DNA of 14,652 nt from Roseiarcus sp050015935 (lineage in GTDB: Bacteria; Pseudomonadota; Alphaproteobacteria; Rhizobiales; Beijerinckiaceae), in contig JBEKAL010000070.1 in the NCBI GenBank assembly GCA_050015935.1, positions 1-14,652 on the forward strand, given 5' to 3'. Positions 1-8,509 of the stretch are shown in pieces. The number at the start of each line of letters is the position of its first letter. The first letter of the stretch is position 1. The position numbers and the translations under genes are program-made. A model generated the notes under the pieces. That model was not told the DNA's origin. It saw only the letters and a program-made list of their open reading frames with translations, and did no database searches.

Positions 1-244
1 ACATCGTTCCCCCCCATCCCCGAGCGCGAAAACCCGCTTCGCCTCTCGCCTGTCAAACGCACGAAATCCATCCCCTCGCCGTCCTAACGCCCCCGCCTCG
101 CCACACCCCTAAACACACAACATCGTACGACATCCCTCCCGCCAATGTCCACGCCAGGATGAACACGAGACGGTGAATGAGAGGCTGCTTGACTCGCACG
201 AATCCGCATTTACCCTCCGAGGCTTCGAGAGAGAGGTCAGCAGC

Positions 245-1495
245 ATGGACGGCGCAGCCGAAACGCAACCGAAAATCATCGCCCCGCTCGGATGGATCGC
301 CGTCTGGGGGCCCGGCCTCTTGGTGATGCTGGCCGACACCGACGCCGGCAACGTGGTGACCGGCGCGCAGGCAGGTGCCCAATGGGGCTATCGGCTGCTG
401 CCGCTGTTGCTGCTGCTGACTCCGATGCTCTACATGGTGCAGGAATTGACGGTGCGGCTCGGCCTCCACACCGGGCGCGGCCACGGCGAACTGATCAAGG
501 AACAGTTCGGCTTCAGATGGGCGTGCCTGTCGACGACGGGCCTGACGGCGGCGGTGATCGGCTCGCTGATCACCGAATTCGTCGGCGTGGCGGGGATCGG
601 AGAACTCTACGGCCTGTCGCGCAGCTTCACCTTGCCCTTCGCCGCATTGGCGCTGCTCGCCGTCGTCGCCACCGGCACCTACCGGCGGGTGGAACGGACG
701 GCGATCGTCATCGGCCTGTTCGAACTCGCCTTTTTCGCCGTCGCCTGGGCGGCGCACCCGAGCCCCGCGACCTTGGCTAGGGATGCGCTCGACCTGCCGC
801 TCCGCAACATTGAATTCATGTATATGGTGGCGGCGATCATCGGGGCGGTCTTCAATCCCTGGATGATCTTCTATCAACAGTCCGCGATCGCCGACAAGAA
901 GCTTCGGCTCGATGACCTCACGGCCGCCCGCTGGGATACGGCGTTCGGCGCGGTGCTGACCCAGTGCTTGACGGGAGCGGTGCTGGTCGCCGCGGCGGCG
1001 ACGCTGGCCTCCGGCGGCGCGGGCCTAAGCAGCGTCGGCGAGATCAGCGGCGCGCTGTCGCCGCTTCTCGGCGAGAATTTTGGACGCGTGGTGTTCAGCG
1101 CCGGCGTCCTCGGCGCCTCCATGGTGGCGGCAATCGTGGTCTCGCTGGCGCTGGCCTGGGGGGTGGGCGAGGTCGCCGGCTACCGGCGTTCCCTGGAACA
1201 TAATCCGTTCGAGGCCAAATGGTTCTATGGCGTCTATGCGGCCGCCGTCGTCGGCTCCGCCGCCCTGGTTTGGTTCGTGCCGGACCTGGTGTGGCTCACG
1301 ATCGCGGCGCAGGTTCTCAACGCCCTCCTGATGCCGCTGGTGATCGGCTTCCTCGTGGCGTTGGCGGTGAAAGCGCTGCCGGAGCCGCTGCGTCTGCGCG
1401 GGGTCTATCTTTGGGTCTTGATCGGCGTCGCGGCCGTCGTCTCCGCCGTGGGCCTCTATGGCGGCGTCTCGGGACTGCTCTCGGGACTGCTATAG
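245..1495 (+). CDS. NRAMP-family divalent metal transporter with divergent metal-site motifs
   Basis: Inner-membrane protein of 416 residues, the size of the 11-helix NRAMP (SLC11) core, made almost entirely of hydrophobic segments. Helix 1 carries GPGLLVMLADTDAGN (residues 22-36). D33 and N36 occupy the positions of the Asp and Asn of the family DPGN motif, with Ala replacing Pro. The helix-6 region reads AVFNPWM (201-207), where classical members have a Met-Pro-His motif, so the metal-ligating Met is absent. NRAMP proteins import Mn2+ or Fe2+ with protons; related branches carry other ions, so the substrate here is open. I chose ATG 245 because a purine-rich GAGAGAGAGG stretch lies just upstream; a GTG at 173 would add 24 residues with a poor ribosome site. 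It is monocistronic as far as visible, with a dyad downstream at 1535-1558. Family call firm, specificity inferred. Confidence 0.85.
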   Translation: MDGAAETQPKIIAPLGWIAVWGPGLLVMLADTDAGNVVTGAQAGAQWGYRLLPLLLLLTPMLYMVQELTVRLGLHTGRGHGELIKEQFGFRWACLSTTGLTAAVIGSLITEFVGVAGIGELYGLSRSFTLPFAALALLAVVATGTYRRVERTAIVIGLFELAFFAVAWAAHPSPATLARDALDLPLRNIEFMYMVAAIIGAVFNPWMIFYQQSAIADKKLRLDDLTAARWDTAFGAVLTQCLTGAVLVAAAATLASGGAGLSSVGEISGALSPLLGENFGRVVFSAGVLGASMVAAIVVSLALAWGVGEVAGYRRSLEHNPFEAKWFYGVYAAAVVGSAALVWFVPDLVWLTIAAQVLNALLMPLVIGFLVALAVKALPEPLRLRGVYLWVLIGVAAVVSAVGLYGGVSGLLSGLL

Positions 1496-1534
1496 CTCCT
1501 GTGCTAGAGGAGCGCTGTTGAAAACATCCTGGGC

Positions 1535-1558
1535 TCGCCGACGACCGATCGTCGGCGA
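1535..1558 (+). terminator. Perfect 10-bp inverted repeat after the metal transporter gene
   Basis: TCGCCGACGA (1535-1544) and its exact reverse complement TCGTCGGCGA (1549-1558) enclose a 4-nt CCGA loop, 40 bp after the transporter stop. No T-run follows, so a standard intrinsic terminator is not shown. It could be a terminator-like or RNA-stabilising hairpin, or a DNA operator upstream of the outer-membrane protein genes. Confidence 0.4.
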
Positions 1559-1723
1559 TCCGGACTTGCCAGGAACCCTAGACCGTCGCAGGTTTGGCTC
1601 GAACAGGCGGCCATCCGGAAATTTCGGATGCGCCGGGGAATGCGCCTTGCTCGATCCCACGAGAAATGCCATGGTCGGGCGCAGCGTGACTTAGGGGCTC
1701 GCGCGCACCGGGGGGATTCGAGC

Positions 1724-2056
1724 ATGGTGGCGTGTTGCGTTCGCGGGCTGGTCGGATTGACCGTCGCAGGCTGCCTATCGGCATGGGCTAACGGCGCCTG
1801 GGCGGCGGCTCCGGCTTTACCCGATCCCATCTATCACGACCTCAGATACACCGACGACTTCTCCCATCCGGAGGCGAACAAGAAGCCGGACATCTGGGAC
1901 AAGTTCAAATTCATCCCGATCGGCGACGGCACGCTCGGCCCCACTTTTCTCACTCTCGGGGGCGAATGGCGGGAACGGTTCGAATCCTACGTCAATCCCA
2001 ATCTCGGCATCCCCATCCCTATACACAGCAGCCAGCCGCCAGCGCGAAGACGCTGA
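1724..2056 (+). pseudogene. 5' remnant of an alginate-export-type outer-membrane protein
   Basis: Opens with a good signal peptide (residues 1 to about 26, cleavage near ANGAWA/AA). It continues with the mature N-terminus typical of alginate-export (AlgE-like, Alginate_exp) beta-barrel proteins: a LRYTDDFS segment, KFKFIPIGDG, then LTLGGEWRERFESYVNPN. Family members run to about 400-550 residues; here the similarity stops at about residue 95 (near 2010) and a non-homologous tail ends the frame after 110 residues. Neither other + frame downstream resumes the barrel, so this looks like a deletion, not a simple frameshift. ATG 1724 is preceded by GGGGGAT; in-frame upstream codons back to 1628 look non-coding. 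It sits directly before an intact porin gene. A short independently functional periplasmic protein is possible but less likely. Confidence 0.65.
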
Positions 2057-2178
2057 CAACGTCTCGGGGGTCGTTCAGGCAAACAACAAGAGGGGACGGC
2101 GTGCGTCTCTTCCAAGAAACGAAATGAGCGAGATGTCGACGGCGACGAGGGTCGTGTCAGCAGACGATGGGGTTCGCG

Positions 2179-3702
2179 ATGAAAACGTTGAAGAGGATGC
2201 TCCTGGCTGGCGGCGCGACTCTGGCTCTGGCGGCGGCCGCCCAGGCGGCCGACGCGCCCGCCGAGAAGACCCCCCCTCCGGCGCCGGCGGCCAATTGCTT
2301 CGCCAGCGTCTGGACATGGCTCGACTCGACAGCGACGGATTGCCCGCTCAGCATGGGCCCCTTCACCCTCTACGGCCAAGTCGACGTCGGCTTCGGCTAC
2401 GAGACCGCCGGCGCGGCGTTCAACAAATATTGGCTTCTGGGCGTCGAAGAAATCATCGGCAGGCAGAGCAAGAAGGCGATGTGGCAGTTGGTGCCCAACG
2501 GCCTCAGCCAATCCAATCTCGGCGTCAAATTGAGGCAGCCGCTGATTGGCGACATCAGCCTGATCGGCGACCTCAACTTCGGCTTTGACCCGTATTCGCT
2601 GGCGTTCGCCAACGGCCCGGCGTCGTTGCACGAGAACAACACCACGCCGCAATATTGGCAGACCTCGAGCGGCGACTCGAGTCGCGCCGGCCTCATCGAC
2701 AACGCTCGCGCCTACCTCGGTCTGGCCAGCCCCACCTACGGCACGCTGACCGCGGGCCGCCAGCAAACGTTCGCCAACAACTACTCGCTCGCCTATGACC
2801 CGCTGGCCGGCGCCTACGCGTTCAGCCTTACCGGCAACGCGACGCTGGTCCTCGGCACGGGCATCACCGAAACGGCGCGCTATAACACCTCCGTGGAGTA
2901 TGTTTACGACTACAACCACCTCGTCCACGCCGGCGCGTTGGTCCAGGTCGGCGGCTGGGAGGAATTGAACGCCTCGAAGGAGGCCTATCAGTTCGACGTC
3001 GGCGGCAACTACGCGGGCTTCTCGTTCGACGCCGTCTACGCCTACGACAAGGACGCGATCGCGCTCAGCGCCTACGGCGGGCCGCTGCCGCCCGGCATCG
3101 GCCCGAACGATCTGAAGGCGACGCTCGCCGACCTCAACGCGTTCGCGCTATTCGGCAAGTACACGTGGGGGCAGTTGACCTTCGATGGCGGATATCTAGA
3201 CGAGCGGTTCACGAATCCCTCGGACACCAGCTTCCCGGACGGCATTCCGGAAACCGCGGGCGGTTACGCCGTGGCGCCGAACAGCGTATATCCCTTCTCG
3301 ATCAACACGACGGCGTACACCCACCCCAAGATTCAGCAGGTCGCGTGGGGCGGCGCCAAGTATGCCCTGCGCAGCGACCTCGATATCGCGGCCGCCTACT
3401 ACGAAGCCTGGCAGAACAACTACTCCGGCTCGACCTGCGTAGCGAACACGGTTAACGTCTCCGGCGCGCCCGCCGGCACTCACCAAGGCACGAACACTCC
3501 GGCTAACAACGCGCTGAGGAAGGCGGTCGGCAACTGCGCCGGCACGGAACCACTGCTTGCATTCCTCATCGATTATCGCCCGTTCAAGCGCGTCGACACC
3601 TATGCCGGCATTACGTACTCCGAGGTCACCGGCGGCATGGCGGACGGCTACATCAAGAGCTCGAACACCGCCTTCACCGCGGGCGTCCGCCTCAGCTTCT
3701 GA
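2179..3702 (+). CDS. Outer-membrane porin
   Basis: Protein of 507 residues with a classical signal peptide (MKTLKRMLLAGG..., cleavage after AAAQA at residue 23), a short Pro/Ala-rich stretch (about 26-40), then alternating aromatic/polar beta-strand sequence throughout. The first strand is GPFTLYGQVDVGFGYE and the last ends in GVRLSF, the C-terminal Phe recognised by the BAM machinery. This matches general Gram-negative porins of the Porin_4-like superfamily, trimeric diffusion channels. Cysteine pairs appear near the mature N-terminus and in a loop around residues 421-454. ATG 2179 is chosen over ATG 2167 because it gives a standard signal peptide and has GGGG about 6 nt upstream. Codon use is GC-rich like the neighbours. 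It lies 122 bp after a broken outer-membrane protein gene, so the two may have formed a locus for surface proteins. Solute unknown. Confidence 0.85.
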   Translation: MKTLKRMLLAGGATLALAAAAQAADAPAEKTPPPAPAANCFASVWTWLDSTATDCPLSMGPFTLYGQVDVGFGYETAGAAFNKYWLLGVEEIIGRQSKKAMWQLVPNGLSQSNLGVKLRQPLIGDISLIGDLNFGFDPYSLAFANGPASLHENNTTPQYWQTSSGDSSRAGLIDNARAYLGLASPTYGTLTAGRQQTFANNYSLAYDPLAGAYAFSLTGNATLVLGTGITETARYNTSVEYVYDYNHLVHAGALVQVGGWEELNASKEAYQFDVGGNYAGFSFDAVYAYDKDAIALSAYGGPLPPGIGPNDLKATLADLNAFALFGKYTWGQLTFDGGYLDERFTNPSDTSFPDGIPETAGGYAVAPNSVYPFSINTTAYTHPKIQQVAWGGAKYALRSDLDIAAAYYEAWQNNYSGSTCVANTVNVSGAPAGTHQGTNTPANNALRKAVGNCAGTEPLLAFLIDYRPFKRVDTYAGITYSEVTGGMADGYIKSSNTAFTAGVRLSF

Positions 3703-3730
3703 TCGCCGCTACTCGGCTCACGTCGCCAAC

Positions 3731-3757
3731 CCCAAGCCGCAAAAGCTCGGGATTTTC
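3731..3757 (+). terminator. Weak terminator-like hairpin after the porin gene
   Basis: CCCAAGC (3731-3737) and GCTCGGG (3745-3751) can form a 7-pair stem with one A-C mismatch and a 7-nt loop, followed by ATTTTC. It sits about 30 bp after the porin stop. The stem is short, so this is a tentative call. Confidence 0.4.
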
Positions 3758-3766
3758 ATACGACTG

Positions 3767-3794
3767 TTGGTCGCCGCGCGTAAGAATCTACAAT
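3767..3794 (+). promoter_or_regulatory. Candidate sigma70-type promoter for rplY-pth
   Basis: TTGGTC (3767-3772) and TACAAT (3789-3794) are separated by 16 bp and resemble the -35/-10 consensus. This is one of few AT-rich patches in the gap. The -10 runs into the tandem CAATTACG repeat. Pattern match only. Confidence 0.3.
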
Positions 3795-3806
3795 TACGCA
3801 ATTACG
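3791..3806 (+). repeat. Perfect tandem 8-mer, two copies
   Basis: CAATTACG occurs twice head to tail (3791-3798, 3799-3806), overlapping the candidate -10 element upstream of rplY. It could be a regulator half-site pair or chance. Confidence 0.5.
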
Positions 3807-4043
3807 GTGACACGCGGTGATGCCGCCCGCCGCCGCCGCTCCCGCTTCTCCGATCCGCGGCGCTTCGACTCTCGGCTCGCCCTTCGGCGCGAAGAGATCG
3901 TCCGCGAAGCGCAATTTACCCTCGACCGGCGAAACGCCCGGCATCGCCTGGGCGGCCGAGCCGGCGTCGATCTTGCTCTTCACGCCCGCCTTCTCTATAA
4001 ACCCGGCTTCGCGCCGTTTCCGACACCCCTGGAGGCAGGGCGC

Positions 4044-4063
4044 GATCAACTCAGATCAACTCG
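4044..4063 (+). repeat. Tandem 10-mer upstream of the rplY ribosome site
   Basis: GATCAACTCA is followed at once by GATCAACTCG, 9 of 10 bases identical. It ends directly before AAGGA, the rplY Shine-Dalgarno sequence (4064-4068). Likely a small slippage duplication; a regulatory role is not shown. Confidence 0.5.
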
Positions 4064-4076
4064 AAGGACACACGAA

Positions 4077-4862
4077 ATGGCGGCGATCAAACAACTCGCG
4101 GCCGTGGCGCGCAGCGGGACAGGCAAGGGGGCCGCCCGCTCCGTTCGTCGCGAAGGCCGCGTGCCCGGCGTCATCTATGGCGGCGGCGAGAAGGCCGAGC
4201 CGATCTCGGTCGATTTCAAGGAGATCAACAAGCACGTCTATTCCGGCCATTTCCTGACCTCGATTTTCGAGCTGGAAATCGGCGCGCGCAAGGCGCGCGT
4301 CCTGGCGCGCGACTATCAGCTCGACGTCGTCACCGACAAGCCGGTGCATGTCGACTTTCTCCGGCTCAAGGCCGGGTCGCGCGTGCGCATCGGCGTGCCC
4401 GTGCATGTCGTCAATCGCGAGCTTTCGCCCGGCCTCAAGAAGGGCGGCGCGGTCAATCTCGTGCTGCACAGCGTCGAATTGCTGGCGCCGGCGGAAGCGA
4501 TCCCCGAGTCGATCACCATCGATCTTACCGGTCTCGACTTCCACGATTCCGTGCATGTTTCGACCATCAAGCTGCCCGAAGGCTGCCGGCCCGCGGACAC
4601 CAAGGCCGACTACACCGTCGTGACCATCGTGCCGCCCACGGTGCTCCAGGAAGAGACGCCGGCCGCCGCCGCGACTTCGGGCGAGGCTCCCGCCGCCGCC
4701 GCCGCGACTTCGGGCGCCGCTCCGGCCGCCGCCGCCGCCGCCGCTCCGGCCGCCGCCGCCGCCGACGCTCCGGCCACCGCCGTCGCCGCCCCGGCCAAGG
4801 GCGCCGCCGCCCCCGCCAAGGGCGCCGCCGCGAGGCCGGCCAAGCCGGCCGCCAAGAAGTGA
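4077..4862 (+). CDS. rplY: 50S ribosomal protein L25 (general stress CTC type)
   Basis: Protein of 261 residues. The N-terminal domain binds 5S rRNA in the large subunit (MAAIKQLAAVARSG..., GKGAARSVRREGRVPGVIYG, residues 1 to about 95). A TL5/CTC-type beta domain follows, with VHVDFLRLK and PVHVVN leading to ITIDLTGLDFHDSVHVS and ending near VTIVPPT. From about residue 194 to the end is a low-complexity Ala/Pro tail with repeated ATSG(E/A)AP and APAKGAA units and a Lys-rich end (PAKPAAKK), probably disordered and RNA-contacting. L25 proteins of alphaproteobacteria often have such extensions. ATG 4077 has AAGGA 8 nt upstream and starts exactly at the conserved N-terminus; the frame is open further upstream but without family similarity. 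It is followed by pth after a terminator, the order common in proteobacteria. Confidence 0.95.
   Translation: MAAIKQLAAVARSGTGKGAARSVRREGRVPGVIYGGGEKAEPISVDFKEINKHVYSGHFLTSIFELEIGARKARVLARDYQLDVVTDKPVHVDFLRLKAGSRVRIGVPVHVVNRELSPGLKKGGAVNLVLHSVELLAPAEAIPESITIDLTGLDFHDSVHVSTIKLPEGCRPADTKADYTVVTIVPPTVLQEETPAAAATSGEAPAAAAATSGAAPAAAAAAAPAAAAADAPATAVAAPAKGAAAPAKGAAARPAKPAAKK
4656..4859 (+). repeat. GCC-rich low-complexity repeat tract in rplY
   Basis: Runs of GCC codons interspersed with repeated ACTTCGGGCG, GCTCCGGCC and GCCAAGGGCGCC units encode the Ala-rich tail of L25. There are two ATSG-AP units and two PAKGAA units. Such tracts are prone to slippage, so tail length may vary among strains. 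Confidence 0.75.
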
Positions 4863-4894
4863 CGCGGCGACCGCGCGCCGGTCCATGAACTCGG

Positions 4895-4926
4895 GCCCGT
4901 CCGCCCCTCCAGGCGGGCGGGCTTTT
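4895..4926 (+). terminator. Intrinsic terminator between rplY and pth
   Basis: GCCCGTCCGCC (4895-4905) pairs with GGCGGGCGGGC (4912-4922), an 11-pair stem with one G-T pair and a 6-nt loop, followed at once by TTTT (4923-4926). It lies 32 bp after the rplY stop and only 15 bp before the pth start codon, so it probably limits read-through from rplY into pth. Confidence 0.8.
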
Positions 4927-4941
4927 CATAGGCGAGCGGTC

Positions 4942-5535
4942 ATGCTTCTCATCGCAGGCCTCGGCAATCCCGGCGCGCGCCACGCCAAGAACCGCCACAA
5001 TATCGGCTTCATGGCTTTGCAGGCGATCGCCCGGACGCATCGCATCGGTCCGTTCCGCGCGCGCTTCCAGGGGCTCGTCGCCGAAGGGCTGATCGGTCAA
5101 GAGCGCGTCGCGCTCATCATGCCGCAGACCTACATGAACGAATCCGGCCGCAGCGTCGGCGAGGCGATGCGCTTCTTCAAGCTCGACCTCGGCGCGATCG
5201 TCGTCATTCATGACGAACTCGACCTCGCTCCCGCCAAGGTGAGGGTCAAGGTGGGAGGCGGCGTCGCCGGTCACAACGGCCTGCGCTCGATCACCGCCCA
5301 TATCGGCAACGACTACAAACGCGTCCGCCTCGGCATCGGCCACCCCGGCGACAAGGCGCTCGTCTACCATTACGTGCTCGGCGACTTCGCCAAGTCCGAA
5401 ACGCCCTGGGTCGAAGCGGTCTGCGACGCCGTGGCGCGCGCGGCGGACTTGCTCGTTTGCGGCCACGACGCGAGCTTCCAGAACAAGACGCATCTGGCGA
5501 TCGAGGCGGCGGGGTTCGGCGGCCAGGAGGCGTAG
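4942..5535 (+). CDS. pth: Peptidyl-tRNA hydrolase
   Basis: Cytoplasmic enzyme that cleaves the ester bond of peptidyl-tRNAs that drop off the ribosome, recycling tRNA. Its 197 residues match the bacterial Pth family. Motifs appear in order: LLIAGLGNPG at the N-terminus, NRHNIGF with catalytic H19, PQTYMNESG with N66, HDELDL with D91, and GHNGLRSI with N112. These correspond to E. coli H20, N68, D93 and N114, so the active site is complete. ATG 4942 places the conserved N-terminus at residue 2; the frame is open from 4885, but that stretch overlaps the terminator hairpin and lacks family sequence. It follows rplY and ends 9 bp from the convergent bolA stop, with no obvious terminator between them. 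Confidence 0.96.
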   Translation: MLLIAGLGNPGARHAKNRHNIGFMALQAIARTHRIGPFRARFQGLVAEGLIGQERVALIMPQTYMNESGRSVGEAMRFFKLDLGAIVVIHDELDLAPAKVRVKVGGGVAGHNGLRSITAHIGNDYKRVRLGIGHPGDKALVYHYVLGDFAKSETPWVEAVCDAVARAADLLVCGHDASFQNKTHLAIEAAGFGGQEA

Positions 5536-5544
5536 GGCGCCCGC

Positions 5545-5775
5545 CTATTCCGACGAGGTTTGCAACGCCAGCGCGTGCAACTCGCCGCCCAGGCGGCCCT
5601 TGAGGGCGTCGTAGACCATCTGGTGCTGCTGCACGCGGCTCTTGCCCACGAACGCGGCGCTGACGACGCTCGCGGCGTAATGATCGCCGTCTCCGGCCAG
5701 ATCCTTGACCTCCACCCGCGCGTCGGGCAGCGCCTCGCGGATCAGGCGCTCGATTTCGGCAATCGGCATCGCCAT
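5545..5775 (-). CDS. bolA: BolA family protein (Fe-S trafficking partner of monothiol glutaredoxin)
   Basis: Small protein of 76 residues with the BolA fold sequence: IERLIREALPDARVEVKDLAGDGDHY, then SAAFVGKSRVQQHQMVYDALKGRLGGELHAL. The conserved C-terminal H51 of the RVQQHQ motif and H32 of the DGDHY loop are the type of ligands that hold a [2Fe-2S] cluster with a CGFS glutaredoxin. The GDGDHY loop resembles the short IbaG/BolA2-type branch. It begins 2 nt after the stop of the 71-residue protein (TAA-TC-ATG) and should be cotranscribed with purL. In many alphaproteobacteria the glutaredoxin gene grxD follows directly; here the next gene is convergent pth, so the partner must be encoded elsewhere. 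Start is ATG 5775; a second ATG two codons later is possible. Confidence 0.9.
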   Translation of the reverse strand: MAMPIAEIERLIREALPDARVEVKDLAGDGDHYAASVVSAAFVGKSRVQQHQMVYDALKGRLGGELHALALQTSSE

Positions 5776-5777
5776 GA

Positions 5778-5989
5778 TTATTTCGTCTCCGCTTGCGGTT
5801 CGCGCGCTCGATCCCCGGTCGCGGCCTCCAACTTGGCGATCACGTCCTTGGCCGGCTCCGAGCTGGGGATCATGACGCCGCCGGTCAAGTAGATGGTGCA
5901 CTTGGTCGGGTCGGACGCGGCGATCCCGACGACCTGATCGGGGCGGATATAGTTGAAGCCGGCGAGCGCCTTCACCGCCACGAAGTTCA

Positions 5990-5993
<4 letters not shown>
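5778..5993 (-). CDS. Small FlbD-like hypothetical protein between purL and bolA
   Basis: Protein of 71 residues beginning MMNFVAVKALAGFNYIRPD, continuing VVGIAASDPTKCTIYLTGG, and ending in a charged tail. The pattern of an N-terminal strand, N/Y-x-x-P-D, IxxxDxTxCTIYLxGG, then a short helix (residues about 51-60) resembles FlbD-like proteins (small beta proteins first noted in flagellar operons), but no flagellar genes are nearby and I assign no function. Its ATG overlaps the purL stop in an ATGA arrangement, and GGGAGA lies about 7 nt upstream, so translation is coupled to purL. The short spacing on both sides indicates a tight purL-orf-bolA operon. No signal peptide or membrane segment is evident. 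Confidence 0.8.
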
Positions 5994-8212
<2,219 letters not shown>

Positions 8213-8310
8213 CTCGGCGCGTCCTCAATCGTGAGCCCCGCGCCCGAATAGACGCGCAAGAGCGGCATGGCAATGGGCGGCCTCGCGCTCGGCCGGGCGA
8301 AACGCGGCCG

Positions 8311-8360
8311 GGCGGCGATCAACCGCCACGCGGGGGAATGACCGTCACGACGAAACTCAT
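8311..8360. repeat. Left direct repeat: detached copy of the glycosyltransferase gene 3' end
   Basis: These 50 bp match 10271-10320 with only six mismatches, and 8329-8359 is a perfect 31-bp match. On the - strand it reads SFVVTVIPPRGG then a stop (8319-8321), against SFVVTVIPPRGD-stop in the GT39 gene, so the stop codons align. Similarity ends at about 8362, and the upstream - strand sequence does not continue the glycosyltransferase. It is therefore a remnant or duplicated gene end lying between purL and the toxin gene. Confidence 0.85.
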
Positions 8361-8509
8361 GGAACGGGGTGTGGCGACCCCAAGCGCCCTGCGCGGAAAT
8401 GTCGCCGCCACAATCTCCAAAGTTCCGTGCGACAATGAATTGAATCGATAGAAGGTTCATGATATGTTCTCATCGAGGATGCTTGTGGAGATTCAACGAC
8501 GAGGGCTGG

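Larger units (their letters stand above)
3703..4076. other. Intergenic leader between porin and rplY
   Basis: The 374-bp gap holds no gene I can support. It contains the weak hairpin after the porin (3731-3757), a candidate promoter (3767-3794), a perfect tandem 8-mer CAATTACG x2 (3791-3806), and a near-perfect tandem 10-mer GATCAACTCA/G (4044-4063) just upstream of the rplY ribosome site. Frames open on both strands here have no recognisable protein character. If transcription starts near 3800, rplY has an unusually long leader of about 270 nt. Confidence 0.6.

Noticed and set aside
1..244. Possible metal-responsive leader or riboswitch upstream of the transporter
   Set aside because: Pyrimidine-rich sequence without recognisable yybP-ykoY or other riboswitch core elements.
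53..877. Long - strand frame opposite the metal transporter
   Set aside because: Arg/Gln/Asp-rich antisense shadow with no family similarity.
4056..5493. Overlapping - strand frames opposite rplY and pth
   Set aside because: Gly/Arg repeats arise from the complement of the Ala-rich tract; no independent evidence.
8288..8315. Hairpin potential around two CGGCCG palindromes upstream of the left repeat
   Set aside because: Stem of only about 6 bp in very GC-rich sequence and no T-run; not distinguishable from chance.
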